Source: CAXXFQ01 sp963674475
Lineage (GTDB): Bacteria; Planctomycetota; Planctomycetia; Pirellulales; Thermoguttaceae
Direction: 5' to 3'
Length of the DNA: 53,148 nt
Assembly (NCBI GenBank): GCA_963674475.2
Contig: CAXXFQ010000004.1
Location: forward strand, 1-53,148
This document shows, piece after piece, positions 19,601-28,357 of this stretch. A program made the position numbers and the translations under genes. Within the stretch, counting starts at the first letter, position 1. Every line of letters starts with the position of its first letter. The notes beneath the pieces are model-generated. The model did no database searches and was not told where the DNA came from. It was given only the letters and a program-made list of their open reading frames with translations.

Positions 19601-21522
19601 GTCCAGGTCAACTCATCGCGTGAGGTGATATCCTCGATCCGGTTCGAGTTGCCGGCTTCGTAGCTGAAGACTACGGACGACTCGTCCACATACTGGTCGT
19701 GCGGATATTCGATCTCGTTCAGCCGGGTCTGGCCAGCTTCGTACAGGAAGATCCACTCCCGCCCGATCGCGTCGGTGATCTTATTCAGCGTTCCAGAGCC
19801 ATTATAACTGAAATCAAGCCGATTCTGGCCCACGCCGGTCAATCCGTCGGCGGCGCTGGCGACGTAGTCGATGCGATAATCATTGCCGGAATCGCGCACG
19901 ACGGTCGAGACATTGCCGGCACTGTCGTGAATCTCGCACAGTCGGCCGACGGCGTCGAAGATCAGCCGCCATTGCCCCGGGCTGGTCAGCACCCACTCGC
20001 TCTCGGCGTCATCCCATTCGAGCAGGTCATGCACCCCGGCCGGCGACTCATAAACACCGTTTTCCAGCACGTAAACATTCCGCTGCCCGTCAGCCTCAAC
20101 CACCACAACCGTCGCGTCATTCGGATCGCCAACAATATGGCTGCCGTAGGAGACGCTCCAGCCGTCGCCCAGGTCGAAGCCCCAGGCCGAGTAGTCAGTC
20201 GAATATGGGGATCCCTGGCTATTATGGTAGAGCGTGAACGAGACCGGCGGGCCGACCGGATCCCAGGAGACCAGCGGAATCGCCGTTAAGACGTTGCCAC
20301 TGCGCAGGTTAACGGTTGAGAAGGGCGAGATCGCCAGCCCGCCCCCCCATGCGGGCGGCGAGCCAAGTTCGGCTGGCATCGGCAGGTCGGTCCCGTTCCA
20401 GACCGTGCTGCGGACCGCGTCGATTTCAGTATCAGGTTCGAACGTGCCATCATCATCCGTATCGGCCTCGGCCTTGATACGCGTCTCGCCCAGGGCATCG
20501 CTGGCGGTCTGGCCCTCGGCCAGCAGGCGAACCGGGATCGGCCGTCGCTCGCCGCTAATTACAAGCGCGACAAATGGATCGGTATCGAGGCTGTTCACTG
20601 CCCAGTCACCGTTGATATCCCCGACCAGTTCGGCATCTTTTCCGTAGGTGGCTTCATACTGTGCTGGCTCAGTTATCGCTAGAACGTATGGAGAGATGTC
20701 GAGACTGTTGATGCTACCGTCATCGTTCATATCTCCGAGTATCCAATAGGGATATGGATATTGATTGGTCTGCCGCGAGTCGAGTGGCTGCTCCGGCTTT
20801 TCATGGTTGGGATAGTTCGGCTCGGGATAGTCGGCGTGGTAATACGCCGGTATGGCGAGGTCTAACTCGGGGGGAAACGTCAGGCGAAAATCGAGGTCGG
20901 TCAGTTCCGTTGCCCCGGTCGCCTCGAATTCGAGCACCGCCCGTGTTCGATCCGCCGCTTCGGTTTTGATTTGCTTACCTGGCAGGTAGGGATCGTCTTC
21001 GATGGTATCCTCATCCTCGGTTCGTGCCGGTGCACTCGTGCCGTCGGCGTCGTTATCCGAATCGATATCGAGATCCACCGGCCCCGTGCTCTGACTGGAT
21101 GCCACGCCGCTTTTACCCCCACTCAGCGAACCCATCGCCAAATTAATGGCGGCGGAATCATGGCTGCCTGTTGGAGCCAGTGGGGCATCCAGGATATCCG
21201 CCAGGATGGCGGAAAAACCCGGAATATCGTCGAGATCCAGATCTCCATCCTCGTCAAAATCCGCGATTTGAAGGAGATGGGACCGATCGTGGCCGTATAA
21301 ATCGCTCCAGTTTTCCGGCTCGTTGACAGCCAGCGAGAACGGTTCCACATCGTCGAAATCGACTACCCCATCGCAGTTCAGGTCGCCGCGTAGAGGTGTG
21401 TCACCAGACATAGCCGCCACCGCAACTGTGACTAGCAGAATCCCGCCTGCGGCTGTTGCCAATACGATACCGAGCCGATTCAAGTACATCTGTCCCTTGC
21501 CATAATTCCTATTCCGCGACAT
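16612..21522 (-). CDS. Full-length Rhs/YD-repeat protein with dockerin-like N-terminus and variable C-terminal tip
   Basis: 1636 aa, intact. Residues about 16-38 form a signal/anchor helix (LGIVLATAAGGILLVTVAVA). Dockerin-type EF-hand loops follow (GDLNCDGVVDFDD near 46, ADFDEDGDLDLDD near 87, GDMNDDGSINSLD near 263, GDINGDWAVNSLD near 301). A shell-forming region begins near 420 (NLRSGNVLTAIPLVSWDPVG) and YD-repeats follow (YDQLGNRLSKIDYG, YDNADRLLYIEHRD). The core ends in HVGARWYQPDIGRF and NPLTCIDPAGL (boundary near 17026). The last 137 residues are the tip (LGWGGGLPESVWIDRIAMVW to IGPCGFEW), rich in Trp/Arg with no family I recognise. In known systems the core cage encloses and autocleaves the tip. 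Secretion through an N-terminal signal, not a T6SS, is suggested by the helix. Confidence 0.9.
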   Translation of the reverse strand: MSRNRNYGKGQMYLNRLGIVLATAAGGILLVTVAVAAMSGDTPLRGDLNCDGVVDFDDVEPFSLAVNEPENWSDLYGHDRSHLLQIADFDEDGDLDLDDIPGFSAILADILDAPLAPTGSHDSAAINLAMGSLSGGKSGVASSQSTGPVDLDIDSDNDADGTSAPARTEDEDTIEDDPYLPGKQIKTEAADRTRAVLEFEATGATELTDLDFRLTFPPELDLAIPAYYHADYPEPNYPNHEKPEQPLDSRQTNQYPYPYWILGDMNDDGSINSLDISPYVLAITEPAQYEATYGKDAELVGDINGDWAVNSLDTDPFVALVISGERRPIPVRLLAEGQTASDALGETRIKAEADTDDDGTFEPDTEIDAVRSTVWNGTDLPMPAELGSPPAWGGGLAISPFSTVNLRSGNVLTAIPLVSWDPVGPPVSFTLYHNSQGSPYSTDYSAWGFDLGDGWSVSYGSHIVGDPNDATVVVVEADGQRNVYVLENGVYESPAGVHDLLEWDDAESEWVLTSPGQWRLIFDAVGRLCEIHDSAGNVSTVVRDSGNDYRIDYVASAADGLTGVGQNRLDFSYNGSGTLNKITDAIGREWIFLYEAGQTRLNEIEYPHDQYVDESSVVFSYEAGNSNRIEDITSRDELTWTYTYTGGELEIVHDPNHQVDQQTVRYTQSFEYADELEDGLWETTYTDRRGYDWLIRFDGLGNNCEAEDPLTHTQSWSYDAEHNRTESTDELGHTWTTTYGPVGNVLTVSSPLTGAAAQTWTYEWLPPEPNEPGNLYRLEKVSDPLNHWVEYDYADAVDPTLVTAITEQPALGSDPNDATVTTLQYYSDDPNDIHARGQLGLVIDANRVHHCFGYDKWGYLYRNEDGLIEEARTVVPPWPGNGAGPGTSTNDGCGRATGVSGADGTETTGTDTDANGNKNICGYIYRRGEAYFTRLGDPPSPRINTATVCFDEVEYDVVGRLQYLNRCYYGADARVHEIEYDDLKRPISMTSGVGAGYDYPSENPEGIYWELERTTIIDEYDADGRPLTITGPDDEETEYTFDEEAGYDELGRPETVARGEMSTTFTYDEASRVEQVDYGNGTKIVYQYDNADRLLYIEHRDLLNLPMLRIDYEWNRDNTIASRTEADVVAGETVIVTFSYDNRRRLIGEARVVNSTTVYDILYTYDQLGNRLSKIDYGADPDRKTLYYYDSDPNNRDPNYVTNNNRLLWYEDYVDDGQSGWDLIRTVNYTYYQVGHVSNITIKDEYPDVGDPNDYEWYRDLAFYYNSNHELWRVLWDRWKVDGQGEHTNYEKLAAREFYYDSPRQRHMWRNVDPNEWLPLQDPNEPTHAEHWTDYMGEMPYGDFDMLLTDNDPNYDMQVDEQTRYLTAAGLNAQQTVVDPNTITYFHGDLIDSTMMTTDSGATAVTAVSYTAFGEPIGDPNGLNTRYQYAGGYGYESDLLTLDGVPGSAPITLQHVGARWYQPDIGRFVQRDLIGIRGGFNLYLYCGNNPLTCIDPAGLLGWGGGLPESVWIDRIAMVWGPPINFGFDNWDDLFREIKEARRLRMWNLTRWRNTGNKVFYERMLKWLKRFNNLYKQLPKGPMIVCAVWVGAGYAGAAAGHAAERHFGPGSTGADAKRKKMGGFNPSDPIGPCGFEW
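17374..18162. repeat. Copy B of the ~790-bp rhs core repeat
   Basis: Partner of 15033-15821. It lies in the full-length rhs from the YD region containing YDQLGNRLSKIDYG to the pre-tip core. Beyond 18162 the copies part, at the point where the orphan core begins (SRTEAD). Confidence 0.85.
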
Positions 21523-21640
21523 TTCGACTTACCTCCCTAAACAGAACCTCGTAGACGTTGCTATCCAACGGACTATCTGTAGTCACTCCAGGCTCTTGGT
21601 ACTTGAGCGCGTGCAGGACGAAACAATCCAGAGCTCTCTC

Positions 21641-21688
21641 TATTAGCTAGGGCGCGAAATAGCCGCGGCGCGCTCATGAAAATATGAA
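21641..21688 (-). promoter_or_regulatory. Shared upstream block, candidate promoter of the rhs array
   Basis: On the plus strand the segment reads TAGGGCGCGA, then AGCCGCGGCGCGCTCATGAA and ATATGAA. A matching block lies upstream of the secreted-protein gene at 26049 (26218-26262), in the same orientation relative to its gene. Here it is 119-166 bp upstream of the rhs start. The ECF sigma factor gene lies between the two blocks, so a promoter or operator for that system is a reasonable inference. The remainder of 21523-21945 shows nothing else clear. Confidence 0.45.
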
Positions 21689-21945
21689 TAATTTCTGAGA
21701 AATTGCTTGTATGAGCAGTGGTAGTGTTTTAAGGCGGTCAGAGAAATCAGCTTATGCCATCCCTGATCACAGACGTTGCTTGACCGACACAGAGCACATG
21801 GTACCAATTTGAATAAGTCTCGCGTAAGTTCATGCGATCGAACAACTTCGAGTTCCCAGGTATGACGCTCGACGGCATCTTCTTTTATGCGTGATTTGTG
21901 GGTGCGTCTTGGTTATCATCAATGTTGTCCATTCGCGAGGTGGCC

Positions 21946-22566
21946 ATGCAACGTTTTGAAGATGACCAAGTCGGGACGGGGATCAGCACACGAAAATTGC
22001 TGCAAATACTGTACGAGCTGTCTGAGGAGTTGCGGATCAGCATCGACCGAGAGATTCAACCTCGGTTTAGAAGCGCCGTAAGTGCTGACGATATTCTGCA
22101 GGAGATCTGGATTGCCGCATTTCGAATCGACCGTGCATCCGTTCACGATTGGGAGGGGTGGATCACCACAGCCGCGCGCTCCAAGCTGATCGGAGAATTG
22201 CGCGCCGCCCGGACATTGAAACGTGGTGGAGATCTGCAACGCGTGAACGTCATCGACTCACGGGTGTCGTCGTACGTCGATCTATTCTCCCGCGTACAGG
22301 CCAATACGCGAACACCGAGTAGGGAAGTTTCGGCCAAGGAAGCTTGCCGAGCTGTAAATATAGCATTGGCGGCCTTACCCGAGAATCGGCGGCAGGCAAT
22401 CTACTTGTGTTACATCGAAGGACTCTCGCGGCGCGAGACAGCGGCGCGGATGGACAAATCGGAAGCCGCCGTCAACAGCTTGATTCATGCCGGATTAGGG
22501 CAGCTCCGCGAACTAATCGGCGATGCCGCTGCATTCCTGAGTGGCGCGGTCCAGCCTGAAGGTTGA
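21946..22566 (+). CDS. ECF-type RNA polymerase sigma factor
   Basis: 206 aa. Region 2 covers about residues 10-85 (LYELSEELRISIDREIQPRF, ADDILQEIWIAAFR, and the promoter-melting helix WEGWITTAARSKLIGELRAA). Region 4 covers about 137-195 (LPENRRQAIYLCYIEGLSRR then ETAARMDKSEAAVNSLIHAG), a helix-turn-helix for -35 binding. I chose ATG 21946 because GAGG stands 5 nt upstream; in-frame ATG 21922 and the upstream GTG have no such site. The Ser/Thr kinase gene follows 45 bp later, a pairing typical of planctomycetes in which the kinase controls the sigma factor. The two flanking minus-strand genes with a shared upstream block are candidate targets. Confidence 0.88.
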   Translation: MQRFEDDQVGTGISTRKLLQILYELSEELRISIDREIQPRFRSAVSADDILQEIWIAAFRIDRASVHDWEGWITTAARSKLIGELRAARTLKRGGDLQRVNVIDSRVSSYVDLFSRVQANTRTPSREVSAKEACRAVNIALAALPENRRQAIYLCYIEGLSRRETAARMDKSEAAVNSLIHAGLGQLRELIGDAAAFLSGAVQPEG

Positions 22567-22611
22567 GTTTCATGTCTTTCGCCAGCAAATCGACTGAGAA
22601 TAATCAATCGT

Positions 22612-25409
22612 ATGGTTCCTGACGAGAAGAGAACGAAAATCGAGCAGGTCATCGCGGAAGTGATTGCCCAACACGGCAGTGATGAGCACCTGGATTCGGC
22701 AGCGATCGTGGCCGAACATCCCACGCTGATGCCGGAACTCGCGAAGCAGCTGGAGACCTTACGGGCCATTCACATGGCTAAACGGCAAGCCAGATGTTCA
22801 TCGGCAGAAGCAGATATACACGGAACACCGGTTAACGAGGATCTGTCCGACTTGCGCGAGGCCTTTCCGGCGTTTGAGATATTCGAAGAGATTCACTATG
22901 GTGGCCAGGGCATCGTCTACCGGGCAATCCAACGTGCTACTAAACGCGTGGTCGCCTTGAAAGTCCTTTTAGCAGGTCCACGAGCCACGGAACGTCAGCG
23001 GCGTCGCTTTGAACGGGAAGCGGAGCTGATTTCACGCCTGGAGCATCCCAACATCGTGACATTGTACGAGAGCGGCCTGGCGCAGGGTCGCTTGTACTAC
23101 GCAATGCAATATGTAGATGGGGTTCCGATCGATGATTACTTGTTGATGAAGGATCTAACGGTACGCCAGATCATTGAGTTGTTTATCATAGTTTGTCGCG
23201 CCGTGGCGTACGCCCATCAGAACGGCGTCATTCACCGCGATCTGCACACTGCCAACATCTTGGTTGATTCGGCCGGGGAAGCACACCTGCTCGACTTCGG
23301 CTTGGCAAAGGATGTCTATAGCGATTCGGATCCGCGTATCTCGGCTCCCGGCCAAGTTGTCGGAGCACTGCCCTACCTGAGCCCGGAGCAGGTTGGCGCC
23401 AATGATGGACGGATCGATGTACGCTCGGATGTCTATTCGCTGGGCGTCGTGCTATATGTGCTCTTGACGGAAACCTTTCCGTATCGAGTGCACGGGGAAT
23501 ATGGTTTGGTACGCGAGGAGATCGTCTCGCGACCACCAGTACCGCTGCGTAAAGCATTGATTGATGGCGATCCCGAACGCCGTGCCAAGGCCGGTGATAT
23601 TTCGGCCGATCTGGAAGCGATCTTGCAGATGGCGTTGGCCAAGGAGAAGCGCATTCGCTATCAGAGTGCTTCTGCTTTCGCGGACGATTTGGAGCAGTTC
23701 CTGAGCGGTGGAGTGGTGGCCGCCCGCGCCGCCAACCGCATGTACGTGTTGCGCAAGACGTTACGGCGCTATCGGATACCGGTGGCCGTAGTAGCCCTGA
23801 TTATGGCGGTTCTGGCCGTCTCGACCGTAGTCACGACGCAGGCCCTACACAATTCCCGCGTTGCCACCGCACTGGCGTACGACCAGTTCGACACAACCTT
23901 GACGACGGTCGAGGAAGCGATCCACCCGTTACCCGGCGGTGTGGCCGTGCGAGACGAGTTGCTGCGACAAGTATCCCAGTCTCTGCCGGAATTGGCGGCC
24001 CGGGCGGCGTCTGATCCGGCCCTGCGTGAGATCACCACCAAGCTGGCTGAACGACAGGGTGACATCGCCGAAGCGCAGGGTCGCAAGGAAGAGGCGCTAA
24101 ACCAGTATCAACGCTGTCACGCTGCTTATCTACATGATTGGGAAACTGACCCGGCAAACAACGAAGAGCTAACGGCACACGTAATTCGCGTCTATCGGAA
24201 GCTAGCGGCTGTCTCTCCGAATCCTGTGGAAGTGTATGAACGAGCGCTCGAATTCGTGGAACAGGCTGGTGATGTTTGGGATACCGCTGGTGTCGTTGCC
24301 CTGGAGTTGTGTGAGCTGCGGCTCAAGTTTGGGCAATACTGGAAAGCGCGCGATGAATACGAGGCGGCGCTACCACACTTGGAAGCGGCATTGGTGCTGT
24401 ACGAAGCAGCACCTGATGATCGTGGTCCTACCGGCACCTGGACCCGCTTGGCAGCCAGCGCTTTAAGCAGCCGCGGACACATCCGACTGGCCCATGGCGA
24501 GGTCGAAACTGGAGTGAATGACCTACGTCGCTCATGTCGGATGCGTGAGCAACAACTGGCAGAGCATCCATCCGATACGGTAGTAAGACAGCACTTGGCC
24601 TCGATCTATACCCGCTTGGCCGATGTTGAGAAAGACGCCGGTAACCTTGAGGAGGCAACCGTTTTACTGGAAAAGGCTGCAGCCCTGAAAACCTTGTTAC
24701 ACAGGTTTGATCCGAGTGTCGTCGATTGGGCATATGAACTGTTTGGGATCCATATCCGGCTGGTGCAACTATACCTCACCCTTGAACGGCCTGATGAGGC
24801 CAGCGCACAGCACTCAATCGCTGCTGAAATCGTCGAACGCCTGCATGCACTGGCCCCTTCAAATGCGAGAGTGTTGAGTTACAGGCTTTCCTGTCAACGC
24901 GTTATGGAGAGATCCTCTTACAGAACGAATCGTATCAGCCGGCTCTGGAAGCCTTTCAGGACGCGGCTGACGCGTGGGCACAACTCCTAAAACAGGAGCC
25001 GGATAACCAACGCAGGTTGAAGGATGTGGCCTGCATTCACCAGTGGATTGGGCTTGCCAGCGGAAAACTGAAAAACTATCAGGGCTCGATCAGCAGCTAC
25101 CGCCGTGCGTGCGAGCAGTTCAGCGCCCTTTACAAAGCAAAACCGAATTCAGCAGTGTGCATCCTCGATTTGGTCGCCGCACAAATCAGCCTATCCGGGG
25201 CCTGCCTTAAATCAGGCGTAGCGGAGCATCGTATTGAAGCCCGCCAGCTCTTGCAGCAAACCGAGCAATTGCTCGATGAGAACCACACGGGCGTGTCGCT
25301 GGCGGGATTCAAAGCACGCAGTCGTTTGTATCGCTCGGCAGTTGCCCAGAACATGGGGGGCGGACTGGCTGAGCGAGAGGACCGCCCCCCCACAAGCTTG
25401 CCAGATTAG
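22612..25409 (+). CDS. Membrane Ser/Thr protein kinase with C-terminal TPR-like region, one frameshift
   Basis: About 932 aa after one correction. Kinase domain: P-loop IHYGGQGIVYRA (about residues 95-106), VALKVLL lysine near 117, catalytic loop HRDLHTANIL near 208, LDFGLAK near 226, and SPEQ in place of APE. The loop has His where most family members have Lys (HRDLKxxN), an odd substitution that might weaken phosphotransfer. A single TM helix (IPVAVVALIMAVLAVSTVV) lies near 390, then a helical repeat region (GDIAEAQGRKEEALNQYQRC, RLADVEKDAGNLEEATVLLE). Near 24880 one T is missing (AGTTTACAG expected) and the TPR continues in the other frame to 25409. It likely senses a signal and controls the adjacent sigma factor. 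Confidence 0.85.
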
Positions 25410-25411
25410 CA

Positions 25412-25458
25412 TACCAGGTGCGGTCCACGATACGTGCTCATCCCAAAGATACCTGGTA
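25412..25458. terminator. Possible bidirectional terminator
   Basis: The 8-bp inverted repeat TACCAGGT/ACCTGGTA lies between two convergent genes with a 31-nt loop and no T-run. It is weak; placement is the main argument. Confidence 0.25.
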
Positions 25459-25461
25459 CGG

Positions 25462-26049
25462 CTATTCCTCCTCTGGTTCAGTCTGAACCGGTGGGACTTC
25501 GACCGGCTCATCCGGATCGCTTGCAAGTGGCTCTGACTCGCCTGTAATCTGTAATTCATAGCCGGTTCTAGCCGTAGCATCCCATGGCGCGCCGCCCTGA
25601 GGCGGCGTATAGACGAGCCCTTCCAGATAGAAATCCAAGGTATCGGTGGTACCCTGTTGTGGGTCCGCCACACCTTCAATCAATGGCGGCTCAAGGAAAT
25701 CTTCGTTAACGGGGGCATCCGCGTCTACGTGCTCGACCCACCACTGTCCACTAGTCGTGTCGACATTAGGATCGTCATCCAGCCAGATAATATCCGCGCC
25801 GCCACCAGTTGCCTTTTCCCGGATCTCTACTTCCGCGATTGACCAGCGCACCGAATCGCCATCGCGCTCGGTCGCGTGGAGCAGCAGAACGATCTCATAG
25901 TTCACCGAACTATTGGGATCACTGGAGTCTTCATGGACGGCATACGTCGCAAGCTTGTCCGCGGGCAAATCTTCACCGAGCGCAATGGGGACCAAGACTC
26001 CAATGACCACCAAAACACTGAAGTGAAAGATGGTTGCTGATCTCAACAT
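25462..26049 (-). CDS. Secreted protein of unknown function, acidic C-terminus
   Basis: 195 aa. ATG 26049 is preferred because GGAGG lies 8 nt upstream; the GTG at 26058 is in frame but poorly placed. Signal peptide: FHFSVLVVIGVLVPIALGED (residues about 9-28). The mature part contains NYEIVLLLHATERDGDSVRW, DIIWLDDDPNVDTTSGQWWV and GYELQITGESEPLASDPDEP, ending in a Pro/Glu-rich tail (VPPVQTEPEEE). No domain recognised; the beta-strand-rich composition suggests an extracellular domain. It converges on the kinase gene and shares the upstream block found before rhs, so the two may be co-regulated. Confidence 0.7.
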   Translation of the reverse strand: MLRSATIFHFSVLVVIGVLVPIALGEDLPADKLATYAVHEDSSDPNSSVNYEIVLLLHATERDGDSVRWSIAEVEIREKATGGGADIIWLDDDPNVDTTSGQWWVEHVDADAPVNEDFLEPPLIEGVADPQQGTTDTLDFYLEGLVYTPPQGGAPWDATARTGYELQITGESEPLASDPDEPVEVPPVQTEPEEE

Positions 26050-26217
26050 GACAGACACCTCCGTAGTGGCGCGGTACGGGTGGTCCTGCGATCAGCGCGC
26101 ACCGGGGGCGCGTCGCAGCGGTGCGATTGATCGAAAGTGACTTGTGACGTAACGCGCTGGGATACGGGACCGACCGTCCGACATCCCAAGAGGCCGAAGT
26201 AAAGCGATCGAGCCCTA

Positions 26218-26262
26218 TCTATAGGGCGCGATCCGCGGGTGGCGCGCTCATGAATTTATGAA
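26218..26262 (-). promoter_or_regulatory. Shared upstream block, candidate promoter of the secreted-protein gene
   Basis: Plus-strand TATAGGGCGCGATCCGCGGG, then TGGCGCGCTCATGAA and TTATGAA, lies 169-213 bp upstream of the 26049 start. It matches 21641-21688 upstream of rhs: GGGCGCGA, CCGCGG, GCGCGCTCATGAA and TATGAA in the same order with similar spacing. A CCCTATC...ATAGGG palindrome is present here but degenerate in the other copy. Confidence 0.45.
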
Positions 26263-26347
26263 AAAAGCGCGCCGCCTATCGTGTCGAAGTCGATTAGCCA
26301 TGTATAGGAAAGAGGCAGTATGAGCCTGTCATCATCAGACACTGACT

Positions 26348-26967
26348 ATGCGGTGTGTGCGTATTCGTTCTACAGCCGGCCGACGAACAGGTCATGGATG
26401 CGACATCGGATATCATTGTTACACGGCAGTTGTTGCAGTCAGTTTACGCTCCAAGTATGGCACAGCGCAGGCAAGTTGCGGTCTGTTCCTTGCAATTGTT
26501 GGCGCGAAGAGGCTGATGCAACAGCGGACTACTGCTACAGGGGTATCGATAGGCCTGGATTTCTCTCTGGGGCATTTCCAGCACAAAATATTAATTATTC
26601 TTTCGCTTTTGATGAGCGCGCTGGGGCTGAACATGTCCCTGGACATCGCCGGGGCACTGCTGGGGTTGACGTATTCCAGTCGGTCAACGTTCTGGCCAGC
26701 GGCCGCGGCGGATTCTGGGACGCGATGAATGTCGTTGCCAGTGTGAACCCTGTCGGGAGGGTGGCTAGAATCACCGGCAAGGCTTTCCGCTGGAGCCGCA
26801 TCGCCCGGGGAGGCACAAAAGACCCAGGAGACCGTCCGAGTAAGAGCATCGAGGCAAGAACATCAAGGTTTGGATCGCAGAACCGATTGGCGGCAGCGGG
26901 GGCGGGATATTTCCACCGCCCCGGGAGTCGCAAGCCAACGCTCAAGCCCAACGCCCACGCCGAGTAA
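26348..26967 (+). pseudogene. Decayed remnant resembling a polymorphic-toxin pre-tip linker
   Basis: Frame 2 reads LLMSALGLNMSLDIAGALLG and then, after a shift near 26655, frame 1 continues DVFQSVNVLASGRGGFWDAM, NVVASVNPVGRVARITGKAF. Together these look like the hydrophobic Ala/Gly-rich linker (GLNM-LDIAG...DV--SVNV...GDFWDA...S--P-VGR-AK) that precedes toxin domains in Rhs and similar proteins. The upstream part (to 26348) is of unclear quality. The remnant ends at the IS1182 element. It lies on the strand opposite to the rhs array. I rate this as a suggestion only. Confidence 0.35.
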
Positions 26968-26998
26968 CCCGCAATCAGGCGGGTTCATCCTGGTCGTG

Positions 26999-28357
26999 TC
27001 ACGCCGCCGCATGGAACTTCCTCAGGTTGTGCGCCAAACACACCAGCCGCCACTCGCCACGCATTTTCTCGATTCCGTTCAGCAGGAACTGCCCAAACCT
27101 CAGTGCACGCTTGATCTGCCCGAACACCGGTTCGCAGATCCACTTCCGTTGGGCATACGTCGCACGCCCCTTCTTCGTCCGCAGCTTGCGCGCCATTCGC
27201 TCCTTGACCGTCAAGCCCGCCGGCGGGCGGCCACGTGGGCACGGCCCCACGCGCTCGTCGTGCTTCAGCCGGCCGGTCGCGATGTAAGCGTCGACCTTGG
27301 CACGTGCGGCTCCCACAACGTTGGCCTCACTGAAGTATCCACTGTCCGCCGAAAGCTGCTTGATTCGTCGAGCGCGACCAACATTCCGCTGGGCCTGCTT
27401 GAGCATCGGCAGCAGTTGCTTCTTGTCATTCGACTCGTTGGTTACATCCGCCGCCACGATGATCTGGTGTTCCCGGTCCACCAGCGCCTGAGCATTGCCG
27501 CATTGGTCAAAACCCTTGTTGCTGGCCTTCATGATCGATGTTTCCGGATCGCTGAAATTGTATTGCGCCTTGTCATCCGGGATGTCCCGGGGCGGCTTAC
27601 GCTTTCGACCACCACTAGGCGGACCACCACGTTTGTGATCCTCCTCTTCCCGCCGTTGCCGCTCCGCTTCCGCCGCCGCCCGGGCCTCGGCTTCCAGGGC
27701 TTTCTTCGCCGCGGCAATCCGCTTGAGCCGCGTCTTGCGCCGGGCCAATTCCTCCGGCAATTCATCGCCCCGCCGATCCCGGCCATACCGCTCGTCTTCC
27801 TCCGCGTCGGTCGCCTCCGCCCGCGAAAGCAACTGGCGAATCTCCTTCCGCAAACGCTTCTGCTCTTCCTTCATCCGGCCGTAGCTCATCGCCTTGTGAC
27901 GCGAGGCGTTGGCCTTGATCTTGGTCCCGTCCAGCGAGACGTGTCCCAGCTTCACCAGCCCAGCCTTCTGGCACAGCCGCAGCACCTGCACAAACAAACC
28001 CTCCAGTTCCGTCAGATGCAACTTGCGAAAGTCACTGATCGTCCGGAAGTTGGGGACATCGTCCTGCACGATCACCCGGTAGGCCGCGTCCCGCTGGCAA
28101 CGCTTCTCGATCCGCCGCGAACTGAAGCACCCCTGCGTGTAGCTGTACAGCAGCAGCGTCACCATCATCCGCGGATGAAACGGCGGGAAGCCCCGCCCGT
28201 CGCCCTGCTCATACTTATCCGTGATGGCGGAGATCTCCAGCCCGGCCGTGGTGTCCAGCACGAAATAGACCAGATCGTTCTCCGGCAGCCAATCCCGCGG
28301 CGACGGCGGTAGAAGCCAACTCTGATCCGGATTCCACTGGCGATAGATCTTGCCCAT
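26999..28357 (-). mobile_element. IS1182-family transposase, intact
   Basis: 452 aa. The N-terminal DUF772-type region (WLPENDLVYFVLDTTAGLEI, FHPRMMVTLLLYSYTQGCFS, SRRIEKRCQRDAAYRVI) is followed by the DDE domain: DGTKIKANASRHKAMSYGRM (first Asp), a long charged coiled-coil insert (RRKTRLKRIAAAKKALEAEA and following), SADSGYFSEANVVGAARAKV (second Asp) and the C-terminal YAQRKWICEPVFGQIKRALR with the catalytic Glu. This layout and length are typical of IS1182. No frameshift, so it may be recently active. The terminal inverted repeats could not be fixed by eye; the element should end near 26960-26998 and 28360-28420. It interrupts the toxin-linker remnant. Confidence 0.85.

Larger units (their letters stand above)
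7398..21522 (-). other. Rhs polymorphic-toxin array: one full gene and five orphan tip/immunity cassettes
   Basis: Transcription order on the minus strand: full rhs, Clp-N-like gene, orphan 1, membrane gene, orphan 2, membrane zinc-ribbon gene, orphan 3, soluble gene, orphan 4, soluble gene, orphan 5, small membrane gene. All six tips differ after DPxG(L/M), all six downstream genes differ, while the core segments are homologous. The core 5' ends fall at different places, and the distal cassettes (4 and 5) carry the shortest cores (about 520-590 bp against 870-1000 bp). Most cores start 5-35 bp after the preceding gene's stop. This is the signature of tip replacement by homologous recombination. 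Confidence 0.85.

Noticed and set aside
26870..28312. Plus-strand open frame of 480 codons
   Set aside because: Antisense to the IS1182 transposase, whose motifs are clear on the minus strand.
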